Of a stretch of DNA of 64,000 nucleotides, positions 11,505 through 22,540 are shown piece by piece. Below the pieces are notes generated by a model. That model was not told where the DNA came from and did not search any database. It saw only the letters and a program-made list of their open reading frames with translations. Within the stretch, counting starts at the first letter, position 1. Each line of letters begins with the position of its first letter. The position numbers and the translations under genes were made by a program. Source of the DNA: Ichthyophis bannanicus (lineage: Eukaryota; Chordata; Amphibia; Gymnophiona; Ichthyophiidae); assembly GCA_033557465.1 (NCBI GenBank), contig CM066033.1, positions 908,822,808 through 908,886,807 of the forward strand, given 5' to 3'.

Positions 11505-12673
11505 ATTTCTATTCTAACAGATAAGAAAGTGGATGCAAGGAAACCCGGCATGGTGGTAAAGGAGAAAACACTTGAATGGCACTGATAATAGAGATGTCGG
11601 TTCCAAGTGAATCATGTGAAGAGGCAGAAGATCCTGAAGTACCAAGAAATGCAGTCAGAGGCCAAGAAGATCTTGTGGCATAAGATACAGAAAATTTCCC
11701 ATCATATTGGGAGCCACCGGCTTGATAAAGAATAATTTCCAAGCACATCTTGACAAACTACCCATATGTTACATCTTACGAACTCCAGAAGGAAGCTCTC
11801 TTTGGCACAATGCAAGTACTACACTGAGCATTAGCAGTAAATTTGAGAGACTGAGCTCACACTTGCATACCCTGAGGTTCATGACTGTCATGGTATGTAT
11901 GCACAAAACGAAATCCTCAAATCACCGAAAAGAAAAAATAATCATTTTTCAACTTTTTTTTCCAAAAGTTGAATAAAAGATACTATAGAATTATATAATC
12001 CTTCCAATAAAAATAGGGGAAAATACCTCAGAGACATCACTCCAACTGTCTGAAAACCAATTTGATTACGTTTAGAGCACTCTTCCTCATGTAGAAAGGG
12101 ACTCGAAGTGGGGTACCACAGTTCTCTGAAAGAGTTAATAAATGGAAAATGAGAACAGCCTGAAGCCTGGCAGCTAGAAATTCACTAGCAGCCTGGACAG
12201 AGATATGTAGGAGAGAAGCCAAGGTCATATTTTGCAGATGAAATTGTTTTGTGAGAGAGAATTCTTATGGAAACAGAATGTTTTTGTTTGTCCTGATTAT
12301 GTAAGGGCAATGTCTATGCCCAGTTTGACCTGAAACATGTAGTGTTTAGCTTGATCTGTAACATGTAGGTAAACAAACAGTAGTGCAAAGCATGACGTAT
12401 AGCGATAAAACAAATGTGTACCATGTAGCAGTTTTTTCCTAATAAAAGAAGTATTATGGCCTAGCTGGAGTAAGAATGGGAGAACAGCTCAAGTTTGCAG
12501 GCCCAAATTCCTCTGCTGAAGCTTAAGTATTAAGTGTTATTGATATAATTCCAAGGCTGGATTTTACTTGGTGAGCCAGGTCAGGAGTAAGGCACGAAAA
12601 ATATTTCATAGGTCAGAAAAACCCTTTTGTCAGTCCATAAATTTATTATTTTGAATTTTTCACAATATTTAAA
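11505..12673. other. No recognised feature
   Basis: There is no convincing gene or repeat terminus. Short frames here (for example 11509-11748 minus) lack any motif and have no matching counterpart in the window. Confidence 0.5.
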
Positions 12674-13137
12674 CAACTGTCAACTTATCTGAGAGCAGCT
12701 TATAGAGAATGTGTTCACACTTGACGTGGCCGCATTTTGTGAATGAACTGTATCAGGAATGTGTCCTCTAAATGATAATTGCAGGCTCCCTATCCCATAT
12801 ATACTCAACATTTAATAAGACATTGAAAAATCAATAGAGGCATTAAATCCATTTGGATGTACAGTGTGCAAAGTAAATATCCACTTTATTTTCAGCTGGA
12901 ACAATCATCTGTCCCGCAGGAAGTGAAGTGGATATTCATCTTGCACGCTGTACATCCAAGTGGACTTAATGCATTTATTGATTTTTCAATGTTTTATTAA
13001 ATGCTGAGTATATCTGGGATAGGGAGCCTGCAATTATCGTTTAGAGGACACACTCCTGATGCAGTTCATTCATGAAACATGGCCACATTGAGCGTGAACA
13101 CGCTCTCTAAAGCTGTTCTCAGATAAGTTGACAATTG
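12674..13137. repeat. 464-bp palindrome (foldback element)
   Basis: The left arm 12674-12886 and right arm 12926-13137 are inverted copies of each other, about 213 bp each, with a 39-nt centre. Arm landmarks are GTCAACTTATCTGAGA at the outer end, GGCTCCCTATCCCA in the middle, and TTGGATGTACAG then TATCCACTT near the centre. Mismatches between the arms show age. No coding capacity. The outer ends do not let me assign a DNA transposon superfamily. Confidence 0.88.
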
Positions 13138-13249
13138 AGAGAGGAAGTGATAAGGTAAGAAGCAGCTGAAATATTTATAAAGGCATTTAAGTTCTACATG
13201 AAAAGGGAAGAAAACTCTGTACAAAAAGAGCTGGACACAGATCATCAGA

Positions 13250-13930
13250 GCTGGCAGACTTGACACCAAGACTCCACTTTTCTGAGGAACTGGTAAGCAG
13301 TCCTGGAAATAGAAGAGGCAACAACATCTCAGGAATAGGAAGCATCAGAGCTCAAAAACGCAATGCTGTAGGATCAGCAACCACTACAAAGCAAAGGGTA
13401 GCAGTAACTGGTGACTCCCTTCTGAGAGGTACAGAGGTGTCTGCCATCCAGACATAATTTTCTGAGAGGTGTGCTATCTGCCTGGTGCCAAGATCTGAAG
13501 ATACTATGGAGAGTTTGCTGAGACATATCAAACCTACTGACAATTATCCAATGCTGCTCATCCATGTTGGCACAAATGATATTGCTAGGTACCCACCTGA
13601 GCATATGAAAAGTGACGTTTTGTTTCTGGGAGATAAGATGAAACAATTAGGTGTGCAGGTTGTATTCTCTTCAGTCCTCCATGTTGAAGGTCAGAGCTGA
13701 AGTTGATAGTCACATCTCCTGCATGGATGAGGTCATCAAGAGTATTTTGGCTTCCTGGACCATGACATGATTTCCCAAGCAGAGCTGACATCTACCTATC
13801 AAAAAAGGGTTGAAATGTCTTCTGCAGCATTCTGGCTAAACTACTGAGGAGGGCTTTAAGTTAGGATTATCGAGATGGGTGGACAAAGCTGGGAAGGGGA
13901 CCATAGAAAACAAACAAATAGGAATGGAAG
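13250..13930 (+). pseudogene. CR1 ORF1 (SGNH-hydrolase type), broken
   Basis: This is a CR1 ORF1 protein remnant. The reading VTGDSLLRGTEVSAIQT (GDS block, near 13410) is followed by a stop, then NYPMLLIHVGTNDIARYPPE (GTND block, near 13570) and GVQVVFSSVLHVEG, with DLHLSKKG near 13800. GDS, GTND and the late D-x-H are the marks of the esterase-like fold found in vertebrate CR1 ORF1, thought to act as an RNA/nucleic-acid chaperone or lipid esterase. Stops and frame changes make it a pseudogene. Confidence 0.8.
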
Positions 13931-14325
13931 CAGGGATGGTGTGACAATTAGACAAATAAGTTGACTGCCTAGAGTGTCAATGGTCTGCAGCAGGTCACTG
14001 CCACCCCCCTCTGGGACCTGAAGTGACAGCAATGGTCTCAAACTGCCCTGCAGTGCTTACCTTAAGCCTCCGGCACTGCAAGGCTATTTGATGCCCACCC
14101 CTGCCGAGGCCTGATGCTGACTTCCTCATCAGAATCTACATATTCCCCCTTTCACCCTTGAGTCAAACGGCCTCAAGTACCGTAAGGTAAGTGCTGTGGA
14201 GCTGTTTGAAACCATTGCCACCACTGCAGCAGCAATGGGGGCCAGGAAGAGTCATGAGTAAGGACAGGAGCAGGGGGTGCAATGGATGAGGTTCACCTAG
14301 GGCACCTCATCTTGCACCGGCCCTG
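13931..14325. mobile_element. hAT MITE inserted in CR1
   Basis: The element starts CAGGGATGGTG and ends CACCGGCCCTG. The flanks AATGGAAG (13923-13930) and AATGGAAC (14326-14333) form an 8-bp target duplication with one difference. It is 395 bp with no coding frame. CR1 sequence lies on both sides, so it postdates that CR1 copy. Confidence 0.85.
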
Positions 14326-14473
14326 AATGGAACTGAGGTAGAATTCACACTATTTTCAGAAAAATGTGTTCATGAGGAGGAAACTAAACTAAAAGTAGAC
14401 AGAGCGATGCGGCCTGATGGGATTCATCCAAGGATATTGAAAGAACTTAGGGGAGTACTAGCAGATATACTGG
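14326..14473 (+). mobile_element. CR1 RT fragment left of DIRS-B
   Basis: The plus-strand reading MRPDGIHPRILKELRGVLADI is the N-terminal RT segment of CR1, seen again at 33236. The sequence breaks into DIRS-B at about 14474, and CR1 RT resumes at 18440. The endonuclease between ORF1 and this point is missing. Confidence 0.78.
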
Positions 14474-14631
14474 AGTCCAATAGGAAAGTTTTTGGGAGCA
14501 TCCCACTGCATCTCTATAGCTGCCTTTCAGCTTCTTCAGCTCTCCCTCCTCAATTGGGTTTGTAGCTGAGATAAACGGAGAAAATAGAAAAAGAAGAAGA
14601 CTACAGCTCCTAGGGGAGGAGGGTGGGTTGT

Positions 14632-14728
14632 GAAGACTAAATTTTTGCTGTTCCCGGAGATCACCTGTTACAAGTGAGTAACTAGGCTATTTCCAGGAAC
14701 AAGCAGGAATGTAGTCTTCACATATGGG
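14632..14728. repeat. DIRS-B internal complementary region
   Basis: The first part (14632-14687) is the inverse of the outer right end of the family (as in copy D, 56146-56205). The second part (14688-14728) equals the outer left end of the element. The joint is at 14687/14688. This fused-end structure is the hallmark of DIRS elements and is thought to template circle formation. Confidence 0.85.
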
Positions 14729-14749
14729 ACTCCCTAGCTCAGAAATGCC

Positions 14750-15637
14750 AGAGAGATGACCTCCGGGTGCACTGTGGATTACAGGCAGAACTAAGTAGGT
14801 CATGTATTCTCCAAGGATGTCTGGTATAGAAACCCAGGATGGAGGGTATGAGTTGATCTAAGTCTGAAAGAGATGCTGGAGAACAGCTTGGCCAAACAAG
14901 GTATCCTGGCGGGAGTCCTTGTCCAGGCAATAGTGGGCAGAAAAAGTGTGGACAGATGAACAAATTGCTGCTTTGCATATCTCAATCGCTACAGAGTGTA
15001 GATTTGGCATGGAGACAGCCATGGCTTGAATATTATGTGCAGTGCGTGACCCTCAAGAGAGAGACCTGCATTTTCATAAGCAAAGGAGATGCAATCCGCA
15101 ATCCACCTGGAGAGAGTTCACTTAGATATTGGCAAAGCCAGGTGACTCGAGTCAAAGGCGATGAAAAGTTGGGAAGGTTTTCTGTGCTCTCAAGTTCTCT
15201 GGAGTTAGAAAGCCAAGGCACATTTGCAATCCAGAGTGTGAAGGGTTGCCTCTGTCCTAGAGGAATGAGGTCTAGGGAAAAAGACAGGAAGGTAGACTGA
15301 CTGGTTTAAATGGAAGGGCGAGACCACCTTTGGCATAAAGTGAGGATGGGTCCTAAGGACTACTTTATCATGGTGGAATCGTGTATAAGGAGGATTAGCC
15401 ACCAAAGCTTGGAGCTCACTAATGTGTGAAGCTGAAGCAAGAGCAATAAGGAAGGTAATCTTCCAGGTGAGAAACTAAAGAGAGGTGGTGGCTAGAGGTT
15501 CAAAGGGCGGCTTGAGAAGCTGACCTAGAACACTGAGATCCCATGCCACTCGAGGGGGCTTAATGGGAGGTTTGGTCAATAGAAGACCCCTCATGAAGCA
15601 TGCTACAAGCAGCTGAGAAGAGATGGGTTGACCATCG
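14750..15637 (-). pseudogene. DIRS-B tyrosine recombinase, broken
   Basis: This is the C-terminal two thirds of the recombinase. The segment GQPISSQLLVACFMRGLLLTK to FEPLATTSL is in frame (15637-15475). Then the box I region reads as a Ser/Ala-rich variant with SELQAL, and VVLRTHPHFMPKVVSPFHLN follows near 15330. Later parts are scattered over several frames with small deletions. No intact catalytic set can be read. Confidence 0.75.
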
Positions 15638-16032
15638 AAAGTATTTGCTTGAATGAGCCAGTCATCTAAGTAAGGGAAGACAAATATCCCTAGAGTCCTT
15701 AGGAATGTGGCTACTACCACCATGCACTTTGTGAAAACTCTTGGGGCAGAGGCAAGACCGAAAGGCAGGACTCTGTACTGATAATGTCCCCCCTGAAACA
15801 TGAAGCGCAGGGACTTTCTGTGCTGTGAGTGAATCAGAATATGAGTATATGCCTCTCTGAGGTCCAGAGAACACAGCCAGTCCTGACTCTGGAGACAGGG
15901 AAGAAGGGTACCTATGGAGATCATTTTGAATTTCTCCCTTATGAGGTGCTTGTTCAGTTCTCGGAGGTCCAGAATTGGCCTGTATCCCCCTGTTTTCTTT
16001 GGAATGAGGAAGTAGGGAGAATAAAAGCCCAT
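15475..16032 (-). pseudogene. In-frame RT-recombinase fusion in DIRS-B
   Basis: This 185-residue frame begins in RT (GFYSPYFLIPKKTGGYRPIL, CSLDLREAYTHILIHSQH, FPYLDDWLIQ) and passes at about 15638 straight into the recombinase (DGQPISSQLL). Compared with copies A and D, the deletion removes RNase H and the recombinase N-terminus, roughly 1.5 kb. The YLDD catalytic box is intact. Keeping frame has a one-in-three chance, so the fusion need not be functional. Confidence 0.85.
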
Positions 16033-16058
16033 TCCCTGCTGGGATAGTGGAACCTCCT

Positions 16059-18179
16059 CTATTGCTCCTTGAAGAAGGAGGGAGGTGATCTCTTGTAACA
16101 GAGCAGAAAGAGGATCCTGAGAGGGGAATTCTCTTGGAGGAGTCTTGGGGGGGCAGACTTTTTAGATGAAGTCTGTACCCCTCCCGTACTATGAACAGTG
16201 TCCACTGCTCTGATGTGATAAGCTGCCACCTGTGGGCAAAGTGACAAAGCCTGCCGAGGATGAGGATAGGATTTGGAATCTCCAGAGGCAGAGCAGTTAT
16301 GTTTTCTAGAAAGGAGTCAAAGACCCTGAGGAGGCTGGTTCTGTTGAGGTGGCTGTGACCTAGGAGTCTGAGCCTTCCTTTGCTGTTTTTGTGGCTGCTG
16401 CACATTCTGAGGAGCATGGTGTTGACACTGTACAGCAGGGGTGTAAGAAGAATAGTACTTCTTATTTTAAAAAGCCTTTTTAGCTGATTTCTTCTTAGTT
16501 GGTTTGGCCATAGACCTTGATAGTCTATTAAGTTTAGTGTTCTCAAATTCTAACTGAGAGACCTTGTCTTGCCAATCCTTGCCAAAGAGGTTTTCACCAA
16601 TGCAAGGGATGTTACCCAGTTTACCCTGAACCCATTGTTCAAGATCTGATGCTTGAAGCCAAGCAATTCTGCATGCCCTGATGCAGATAGATGAAGTTCT
16701 GTTGATGCACTCAAAACAGTCAAAAGTTGCCTGTTACCAAACTTTGAAACATTTTGAGTATGTTTTACAAGAGCGACATAATCTGCTCTCTTGTCATTGG
16801 GGAGAAGAGGCGTCATTAATTCCAAATCCCTAGCCATCTCTCTGAGGAGCATACCCATATAGAGTATGTAGGAACTGATTCTAGCCGATAGCATGGTGGC
16901 CTGAAAGCAATGCGGACCAAAGGCGTCAAGGGTTCTCGATTCCCTACCTGGAGGGTTCAAGGAATGTATCTTAGCACTCTTTATTCAATGCATCGCCGAT
17001 TCCACTACCATGGAACTAATTGCGTCTTTTAGAAACCAGGACACTCCAGTACCTGATACATTTTATCGAGTCATCGGGTATGTGGGGAATTGGTAAGGGG
17101 TGTTTCCCACATACAAAGCATAAGGTCGTGAAGAATGTGATGAATCGGGAGAGTTGCAGCTTCCTTCGGGGCTGCAGGGTACTGAAGAATTCCAAGTTCT
17201 TCATCTCTAGGCTCTTTCTCCAATGTCACCGTTATGGAGAGACCCCCAGCAACATCGCGGATAAAGTCTTGGAAAGACATATCCTCCAGAGGGGACATGA
17301 GACATTGTGGGGACAGAGATGGGTCTTCTGGGAGAGTTCTCATGTCCTGGATATCAGCCGATTCATCGTCCAAGGAATCGAAGTCTGAAGACTCAAAGTA
17401 CCGACGGGCAGGAAGTTCACGCTGCACCTGTACCCAATACCGATCAAAATCGGTAGTTGAGGGTGGCAGTGCTGGGACCTCATTACCAGAAATGGATTCG
17501 AGGGCCAGCATGGGCAGAAGCATAGTAAGCAGCAAAAAAGTCGATGCAGGTTGTGTCGGTACCGGAACCGGTACTGGTGCCCGAGGGATCGACTCTAAAG
17601 GCTTTCCGGTATGGAGGCTGCCAGTAAGGCCACTAAGCTACGTTCAATAGCCAGGATACATTGATCCATGGAACTTGCCGATGCTTGGGTATCAGTACCG
17701 GAATTGCAGGCCACGATTTCTGAGCATGGCACTATGAGCTCTCCAGAGGTGGAGGCCTCGGGAGCATCCTGGGACCCCAGTAAGGCTTTGGAGACAAGGT
17801 CCTCCCACCGGGGTTGTTTGGCCAGAGTATCCCCCTCCAGAACAATGCCCGAGGCATCTCGATGCTTAGAAGGAGATCTACCCTTGGAGGGCTGACCAGT
17901 CTTTGAAGAAAACCTAGATTTCGATACCTGAGATCCTTGGGAGGAAGATGAAGCTCTCAATGATGTCAATGCTAAAGATGCTGCATCAGACACAAAGAGG
18001 CTGCCTAGTTTTGCCGCTCAGTTTTGAAGGCCTCTCTTTGTCATCTTCCTGCAAAGAAGACACTCTAACGGTAGATGATCAGGACCTAAGCATTTTAGGC
18101 ACCAGTCATGGGTGTCTGTGGCCAAAATGGTACTGCCACATTTTGAACACTTTTTAAAACCACTGGATGGTTTTTCCAT
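16059..18179 (-). pseudogene. DIRS-B gag-like region and RT start, broken
   Basis: The start codon is placed at 18179 by analogy with copy D (MEKP, then KCSKCGST). Pieces: the Ser-rich N-terminal part (17993-17595), the acidic middle with ESSDFDSLDDESADIQD and PIHHILHDLMLCMWETPL (17535-17071), and SARISSYILYMGMLLREMA (16960-16550). These lie in separate frames, so at least two shifts are present. The open frame 16546-15662 runs opposite RT and corresponds to the second frame described in the findings. Confidence 0.72.
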
Positions 18180-18439
18180 TTTATCTATGACAAAAGAGGA
18201 GGCCTAGGCCTAAGATGGACCACAAAATATAAGGGGAAAAAACAAATTTTCTGTGGTGACAGGAATTGCTTCTTGTTGGCTCTGCAGAAAACGAAGAACT
18301 GAGGAGGGAGAGCTGGAAAGGCGGGAAGGCTGCTACATAGGTGCAGTGGGATGCTCCCAAAAACTTTCCTATTGGACGCTGGGGAGCATCCGATGTTACC
18401 CATATGTGAAGACTACATTCCTGCTTGTTCTTGGAGATA

Positions 18440-19315
18440 TAGGGTTTACTCTGAAGATAGGGATGTTACCAGTGGCGTTCCAAAGGGATTGATCCTGTTC
18501 TCTAAAAGTTTTTTAAGCAATATGAAAAGAAGTCTGTCAGGAAAGGTATGCCTCTTTGGGGATGATACCAAATCTGCAACACGGTAGATACCCTTGAAGG
18601 TATGAAGAATATGAGGTGGGATCTAGTGAACCTTAAAGTATGGTTAAAAATTTTTCAGTCAAGGTTTAATGCTGAAAAATGCAAGGTCATGCAGTTTGAA
18701 TTCAAAAACTCAAGAGAACAGCACAGTATAGAGGGTAAATTACTGTACTTCCACGAACAAAAGAAAAGTGGAACTAGGGAATGATCATATCAGATGATCT
18801 TAAAGTGGCCAAACAGCCATCCTTCTGGCAAAAGCCAGAAAGGATGGTTGGGAGCATAGGGAGAGGAATGGCCAACAGAAAAAAGCAAACGATAGTGCCT
18901 GTGTATATGAGTCTTTAGTGAGACCCCTTGGAGTGCTGTATACAGCTCTGGAGACCACACCTTCAAAAGGATATAAACAGGATGGCTACTAAATTTTCCA
19001 GTGTTCTTTGTCATAAGGCATATGGGAATAAACTTAAATACCTCTGTGGTACAAAGGCACGAGAGGTGGCCCCTCTTCCAGTTGAAAGGAAGCTCTGGAA
19101 TGAGGAGTCAGGATGAAGGTGAAAGAGGATAGATTCAGGTGTAATCTGAGGAAATATTTCTTTATAGAAAGGATGGTGGAACTGTGTAACAGCCTCCCAG
19201 TGGAGGATCTCTGAGGGAGAGGATGGAATTATAGAACTTAATAGTTCTTATGAGTGGTCAGGCTGGATTGGCTGCATGTCTTTATTTGCTATCATTTTCT
19301 ATGTTTCTATGTATA
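18440..19315 (+). mobile_element. CR1 3' half right of DIRS-B
   Basis: The plus strand reads GVPKGLILFSKSF, LSGKVCLFGDDTKS (FADD box changed to FGDD), FNAEKCKVMQFEFKNSREQ, then a decayed C-terminus and a 3' end with TTTCTATG repeats (19300-19315), the usual CR1 tail. It is the continuation of the CR1 at 14326-14473, with some sequence lost at the DIRS junction. Confidence 0.8.
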
Positions 19316-20114
19316 TGGCACATATACACATGCAAATTACTAAAATACCAGCATTTACGTATGTTGTTAGCACCTAAAAATAGGTGCCTCTTTAAAAATT
19401 ACCCCCCGAATTTTTAAGCAGTGACAATTGTAAACAGCAAATTTTGCAATCTACACATGTAATTACCAGATCTCACAAAACAGCACGCTCAAGAGGAGCT
19501 CATTATTAAGAGTCAAGCTACAAACTCAAAGTTTTGTTTTCTCTCAGGTGGTTTTTAACACTAAAAATGTATGTCGAGTTCCCTCCTCGAGCAGTCTTCC
19601 AAGCTCCAGGTCCGGAAGAGCAGGTAGCATGTCCTGGAACAGGAGTAATTATCAATAGGCAAATTTTTAAAGATATGTTATTTCCATTACTAAAAGGAAA
19701 ATATATGTCTATTTTTAAAGTCTGCCAAACCACACCCAGAACACTCCCCACTAAAAACTGTACATGCCAGAGATATACATATGTGGGTAGTGGCTTTTCT
19801 AAAATTCCTGTTTAGATGTGCATGGCCATTTAGTCATGTAAATTGATTTTTGCACGTGTAAATAGCACATAACCTTATAATATAATTTTCTTAATCTCAA
19901 TTCATATTTCAATTTGTATTATTTACTTCTATTAATCACAAATTTGAGTCATGGTGTTATCATTTTTTTCCATTTTTTTCACTTTTATTATCTAAGTGCC
20001 CCTACTAAATGTGTCTCACTTACATGAAGCATTCAATATGCTCCATTTGTACAAGAATCCTTTTCTGCGATTCTCATAGTGGAAGGTGTCTATGTGAGTA
20101 CAAAGAAACACCTA
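19316..20114. other. No recognised feature
   Basis: AT-rich sequence. The ORF at 19534-19815 lacks motifs. I see no termini or tandem structure. Confidence 0.5.
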
Positions 20115-20235
20115 GGGGTATGTTAACTATTTGATGGTAATGACTTCCGTGCGAGCTGCAGCCCCTTTGAAATCAATGAGGCCATGGCTCCAATATCGCA
20201 CAGAAGCCGCTACCGCTAAATAGTAAACATACCCC
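20115..20235. mobile_element. Palindromic MITE, CTA target duplication
   Basis: The ends GGGGTATGTTAACTATTT and AAATAGTAAACATACCCC are inverted copies, flanked on both sides by CTA (20112-20114, 20236-20238). The whole 121 bp folds back on itself, with a centre of CCTTTGAAATCAATGAGG. A second member of the family lies at 30781-30908. A 3-bp duplication is typical of PIF/Harbinger MITEs. Confidence 0.85.
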
Positions 20236-20474
20236 CTAGTGTTCTAGAGAATACAGTGTTGCAGGTGGCAGGGACCAGATGCAGACCAAAGGTATGGGAT
20301 CTGGGAGCTCTCTCCCACTGCCAAGGAGTTGGGGGAAGGGAAGGAAAAGCAAAGCTGAAATTTCATATTATACTAGTACTACTTATCAAATCTAAGCACT
20401 ACTAGATGCACACAGTGGCTGTCTAGAGCACCAATGGTCCAGGGCAGTCCATTGTCGCCACTTCCACCCCAGGA

Positions 20475-20884
20475 AGGAATAGATAACATGAGGAGGGATC
20501 TAGCTAAGCTTGCTGAGATTTAATGCTAAAAAATGCAGGGTCTTGCATTTGGGCTGCAAAAATCCAAGCGAGTGGTAGAGTGTAGGGGGCGAAGTACTTC
20601 TGTCCATGAAAGAAGAGCAGGACCTGGGTGTGATTATTTCTGATGATCTTAAAGTGGCTAAACAGGCAGAAAAGGCGATGGCAAAAGCCAGAAGGATGTT
20701 AGGGTGCATAGGGAGAGGAATGGCCAGCAGAAAAAAGAAGGTGATAGTGCCTTTGTATAGGTCTCTGGTGTGACCTCATTAGGAGTATTGTGTGCAATTC
20801 TGGAGACCGCACCTTCAAAAAGATCTGAACAGGATGGAGTTGGTGCAGAGGGTGGCTACTAAAATGGTTAGTGGGGAGACAGAC

Positions 20885-20885
<1 letters not shown>
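20475..20885 (+). mobile_element. CR1 fragment, left part of a split copy
   Basis: It reads LRFNAKKCRVLHLGCKNPSE, LSMKEEQDLGVIISDDLKVA, KARRMLGCIGRGMASRKK, then the [17 protein letters not shown] region, matching the CR1 C-terminal half. It breaks into a TA microsatellite at 20886 and resumes at 22541. Confidence 0.8.

Positions 20886-20915
<30 letters not shown>
20886..20915. repeat. TA microsatellite (left)
   Basis: A run of TA units directly before the 1.6-kb insert; its counterpart is at 22503-22540. Confidence 0.95.
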
Positions 20916-20918
<3 letters not shown>

Positions 20919-22502
20919 GGCGCCGCCCCTACTAGGCGGTTGCCTAGTGAAGTCAGCGGGCCATCACATATCTTATATTTTTACTTGAGCTCCAGGGTTC
21001 AGACCTCTGGAGGTGTAGTTATGTGTAAAAACAGTCCAAGTGGTTTTCAGGCCAACACAGGAAAAATTTATTCAATTTTATCGTTTTACAGTCAGGCTTT
21101 GCAAACAGACCTTTTGCAGAAAATCTTGAACACCATAACAGAAAAAGGATATTTTCTCCAAATCAAAACTCTGTCACCAAACTGTATTCCAGCAGTGCTA
21201 TAAACAAACTGTTTCTTCCAGCAGCTTAACAGAAGAACTTCTTTTCCAAAAACAAACACAGTTGAAAGTAATGGCAATTAGCAGAGTCCAGCAAACCTAT
21301 AGCTTCCTTCAATGGCTTAAAGTTTTAGCCATCTTCTGCTTGTCAGCACAAAATACTAGAAAATTGCTGCATTAAAACATTCACTTCAACACAGGTATTG
21401 TTGGTGCTTTAACCTTGAGAGTTCTTTCTCTCTATCCTAAGCTTCCTGTATAAAAATCAGGCTAAACGGTTTTCTGAATTTCCCTCTCAGTTAAACCGTT
21501 AGGCTTTCCTTAATCTGAAGTCATGCAGAAAGAGCATTCCATCATAGAGTCTGTGGAATCCCGTTCCTCTCCACCAGGGTCTATTTCCATGTCTTCCTCC
21601 TCTGCATTACATGTCACTGGTTTTAAAACAGGCTCAGGAATTTCAAGTTTAACTTCTTTTAAAAGTCTGAACAGTTTTTCCCACTGAGCTTTCCTTCCCC
21701 CTTCTGGGTTTGTAGTATAGCTATGAGACTTCTTCCCCTTTAATAAACCCTTTAAAGGCTTTGTCTCTCTCAGCTCATCTTTAGGAACATTCTTCCTGGC
21801 AGGCTTTCTACAAGATACAGTTTCTTCCTCAGAATCTTGTAAGCTTATCTCTGAGTCTGGGTTATATTCTTTAACCCCCACAGATTTTTCCCTCCTACCT
21901 CTGAGCTTGGCTGTGAACCTCCTACAGCATGGGCTTTTCCAGGAAGTAGTGTCGTCTGAATCAGAGCTGCCTTGGGAGTCACTGCAGTGTCTGTTTCCAG
22001 ACCCTCTAGGCTTTCCAGCACTGAAGGTTTGTTCCTCTTCAGTCTGGTCTGAGACTTCTTGCTCTAGCTTACTTACAGCCAGCCTTCTTACTTCCTCTCT
22101 CCTGGAAGGAGTGTGATTAGCCCTGGTTCTGGCTCCTTCACGACTGCTGTCTCTGAAGCTGTTCCCGTGTCTCCAACTGGATATGTTGCCTGAACTGCAC
22201 CTGCTGCCTTGTGTTCCCTTTCCGTTTCTGTTCCTGCTTGAACTCTCTGTGAAGTCTTCACCTCGAGTTCTGCTTTCACTTCCTCCCTTGCTCTGTGTTC
22301 GTGTGAGCTTAAATGTTTGAAAGTGACGTCCCTCTCCTGGCCCCACCCACGGGTGTGGTCTGAGCCTGGCTTTTGAAGTGTGTTTTTTTCCACCACCTTC
22401 ATTCTGGAACATGTGTTTTGGTGAGCCCTTCCCCCACACAGAAGAAAAAGTTTTGTTTTTTTCTGTTTTCCAGGGCTGTGCTGCACTCTCCTTACCACAT
22501 AA
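20916..22502 (-). mobile_element. Unclassified 1.6-kb insert, possible solo LTR
   Basis: The segment begins TGTGGCGCC and ends near 22500 with CTTACCACA, so the outermost bases form a short TGTGG/CCACA inversion as in LTRs. An AATAAA on the minus strand near 21070 would leave about 150 bp to the minus-strand 3' end, like an LTR. It lies within a TA run, so a target duplication cannot be recognised. No gag, pol or primer-binding site is present. Alternatives are a non-autonomous element or a gene fragment. Confidence 0.4.
21510..22499 (-). CDS. Unknown hydrophilic ORF in the 1.6-kb insert
   Basis: This frame is open for about 330 codons within the insert. The apparent N-terminal extension (YIYICIYIYIYI) is translated TA microsatellite and should not be counted. 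The protein is rich in Ser, Arg, Lys and Glu. It has charged stretches such as SSRNRNGKGTQGSRCS and SKLEQEVSDQTEEEQ, and an acidic C-terminal end with EEEDMEIDPGGEERDSTDS. I recognise no domain. It could be a decayed gag-like protein, a gene inside an LTR, or a chance open frame. No splice sites or start context decide this. Confidence 0.3.
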   Translation of the reverse strand, partial: CGKESAAQPWKTEKNKTFSSVWGKGSPKHMFQNEGGGKKHTSKARLRPHPWVGPGEGRHFQTFKLTRTQSKGGSESRTRGEDFTESSSRNRNGKGTQGSRCSSGNISSWRHGNSFRDSSREGARTRANHTPSRREEVRRLAVSKLEQEVSDQTEEEQTFSAGKPRGSGNRHCSDSQGSSDSDDTTSWKSPCCRRFTAKLRGRREKSVGVKEYNPDSEISLQDSEEETVSCRKPARKNVPKDELRETKPLKGLLKGKKSHSYTTNPEGGRKAQWEKLFRLLKEVKLEIPEPVLKPVTCNAEEEDMEIDPGGEERDSTDSMMECSFCMTSD

Positions 22503-22506
22503 GATA

Positions 22507-22540
<34 letters not shown>
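22503..22540. repeat. TA microsatellite (right)
   Basis: A TA run with a few interruptions (CATA, then CACACA), on the right border of the insert. Confidence 0.92.

Larger units (their letters stand above)
14474..18439 (-). mobile_element. DIRS copy B, internally deleted
   Basis: This is a 3.97-kb minus-strand DIRS. The left terminus ends at 18439 with the same end as copy D (CTCCAAGAACAAGCAGGAAT on the minus strand). The right terminus is truncated: it starts within the inverted repeat at 14474 (CCAATAGGAAAG). Order: gag-like, RT, then directly the recombinase. RNase H and the recombinase N-terminus are deleted at about 15638. CR1 on both sides suggests insertion into, or recombination with, a CR1 copy. 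Confidence 0.9.

Noticed and set aside
14474..18439. Terminal repeats of DIRS taken as LTRs
   Set aside because: The outer ends are inverted, not direct, and a joined-ends internal region is present, which fits DIRS and not an LTR element.
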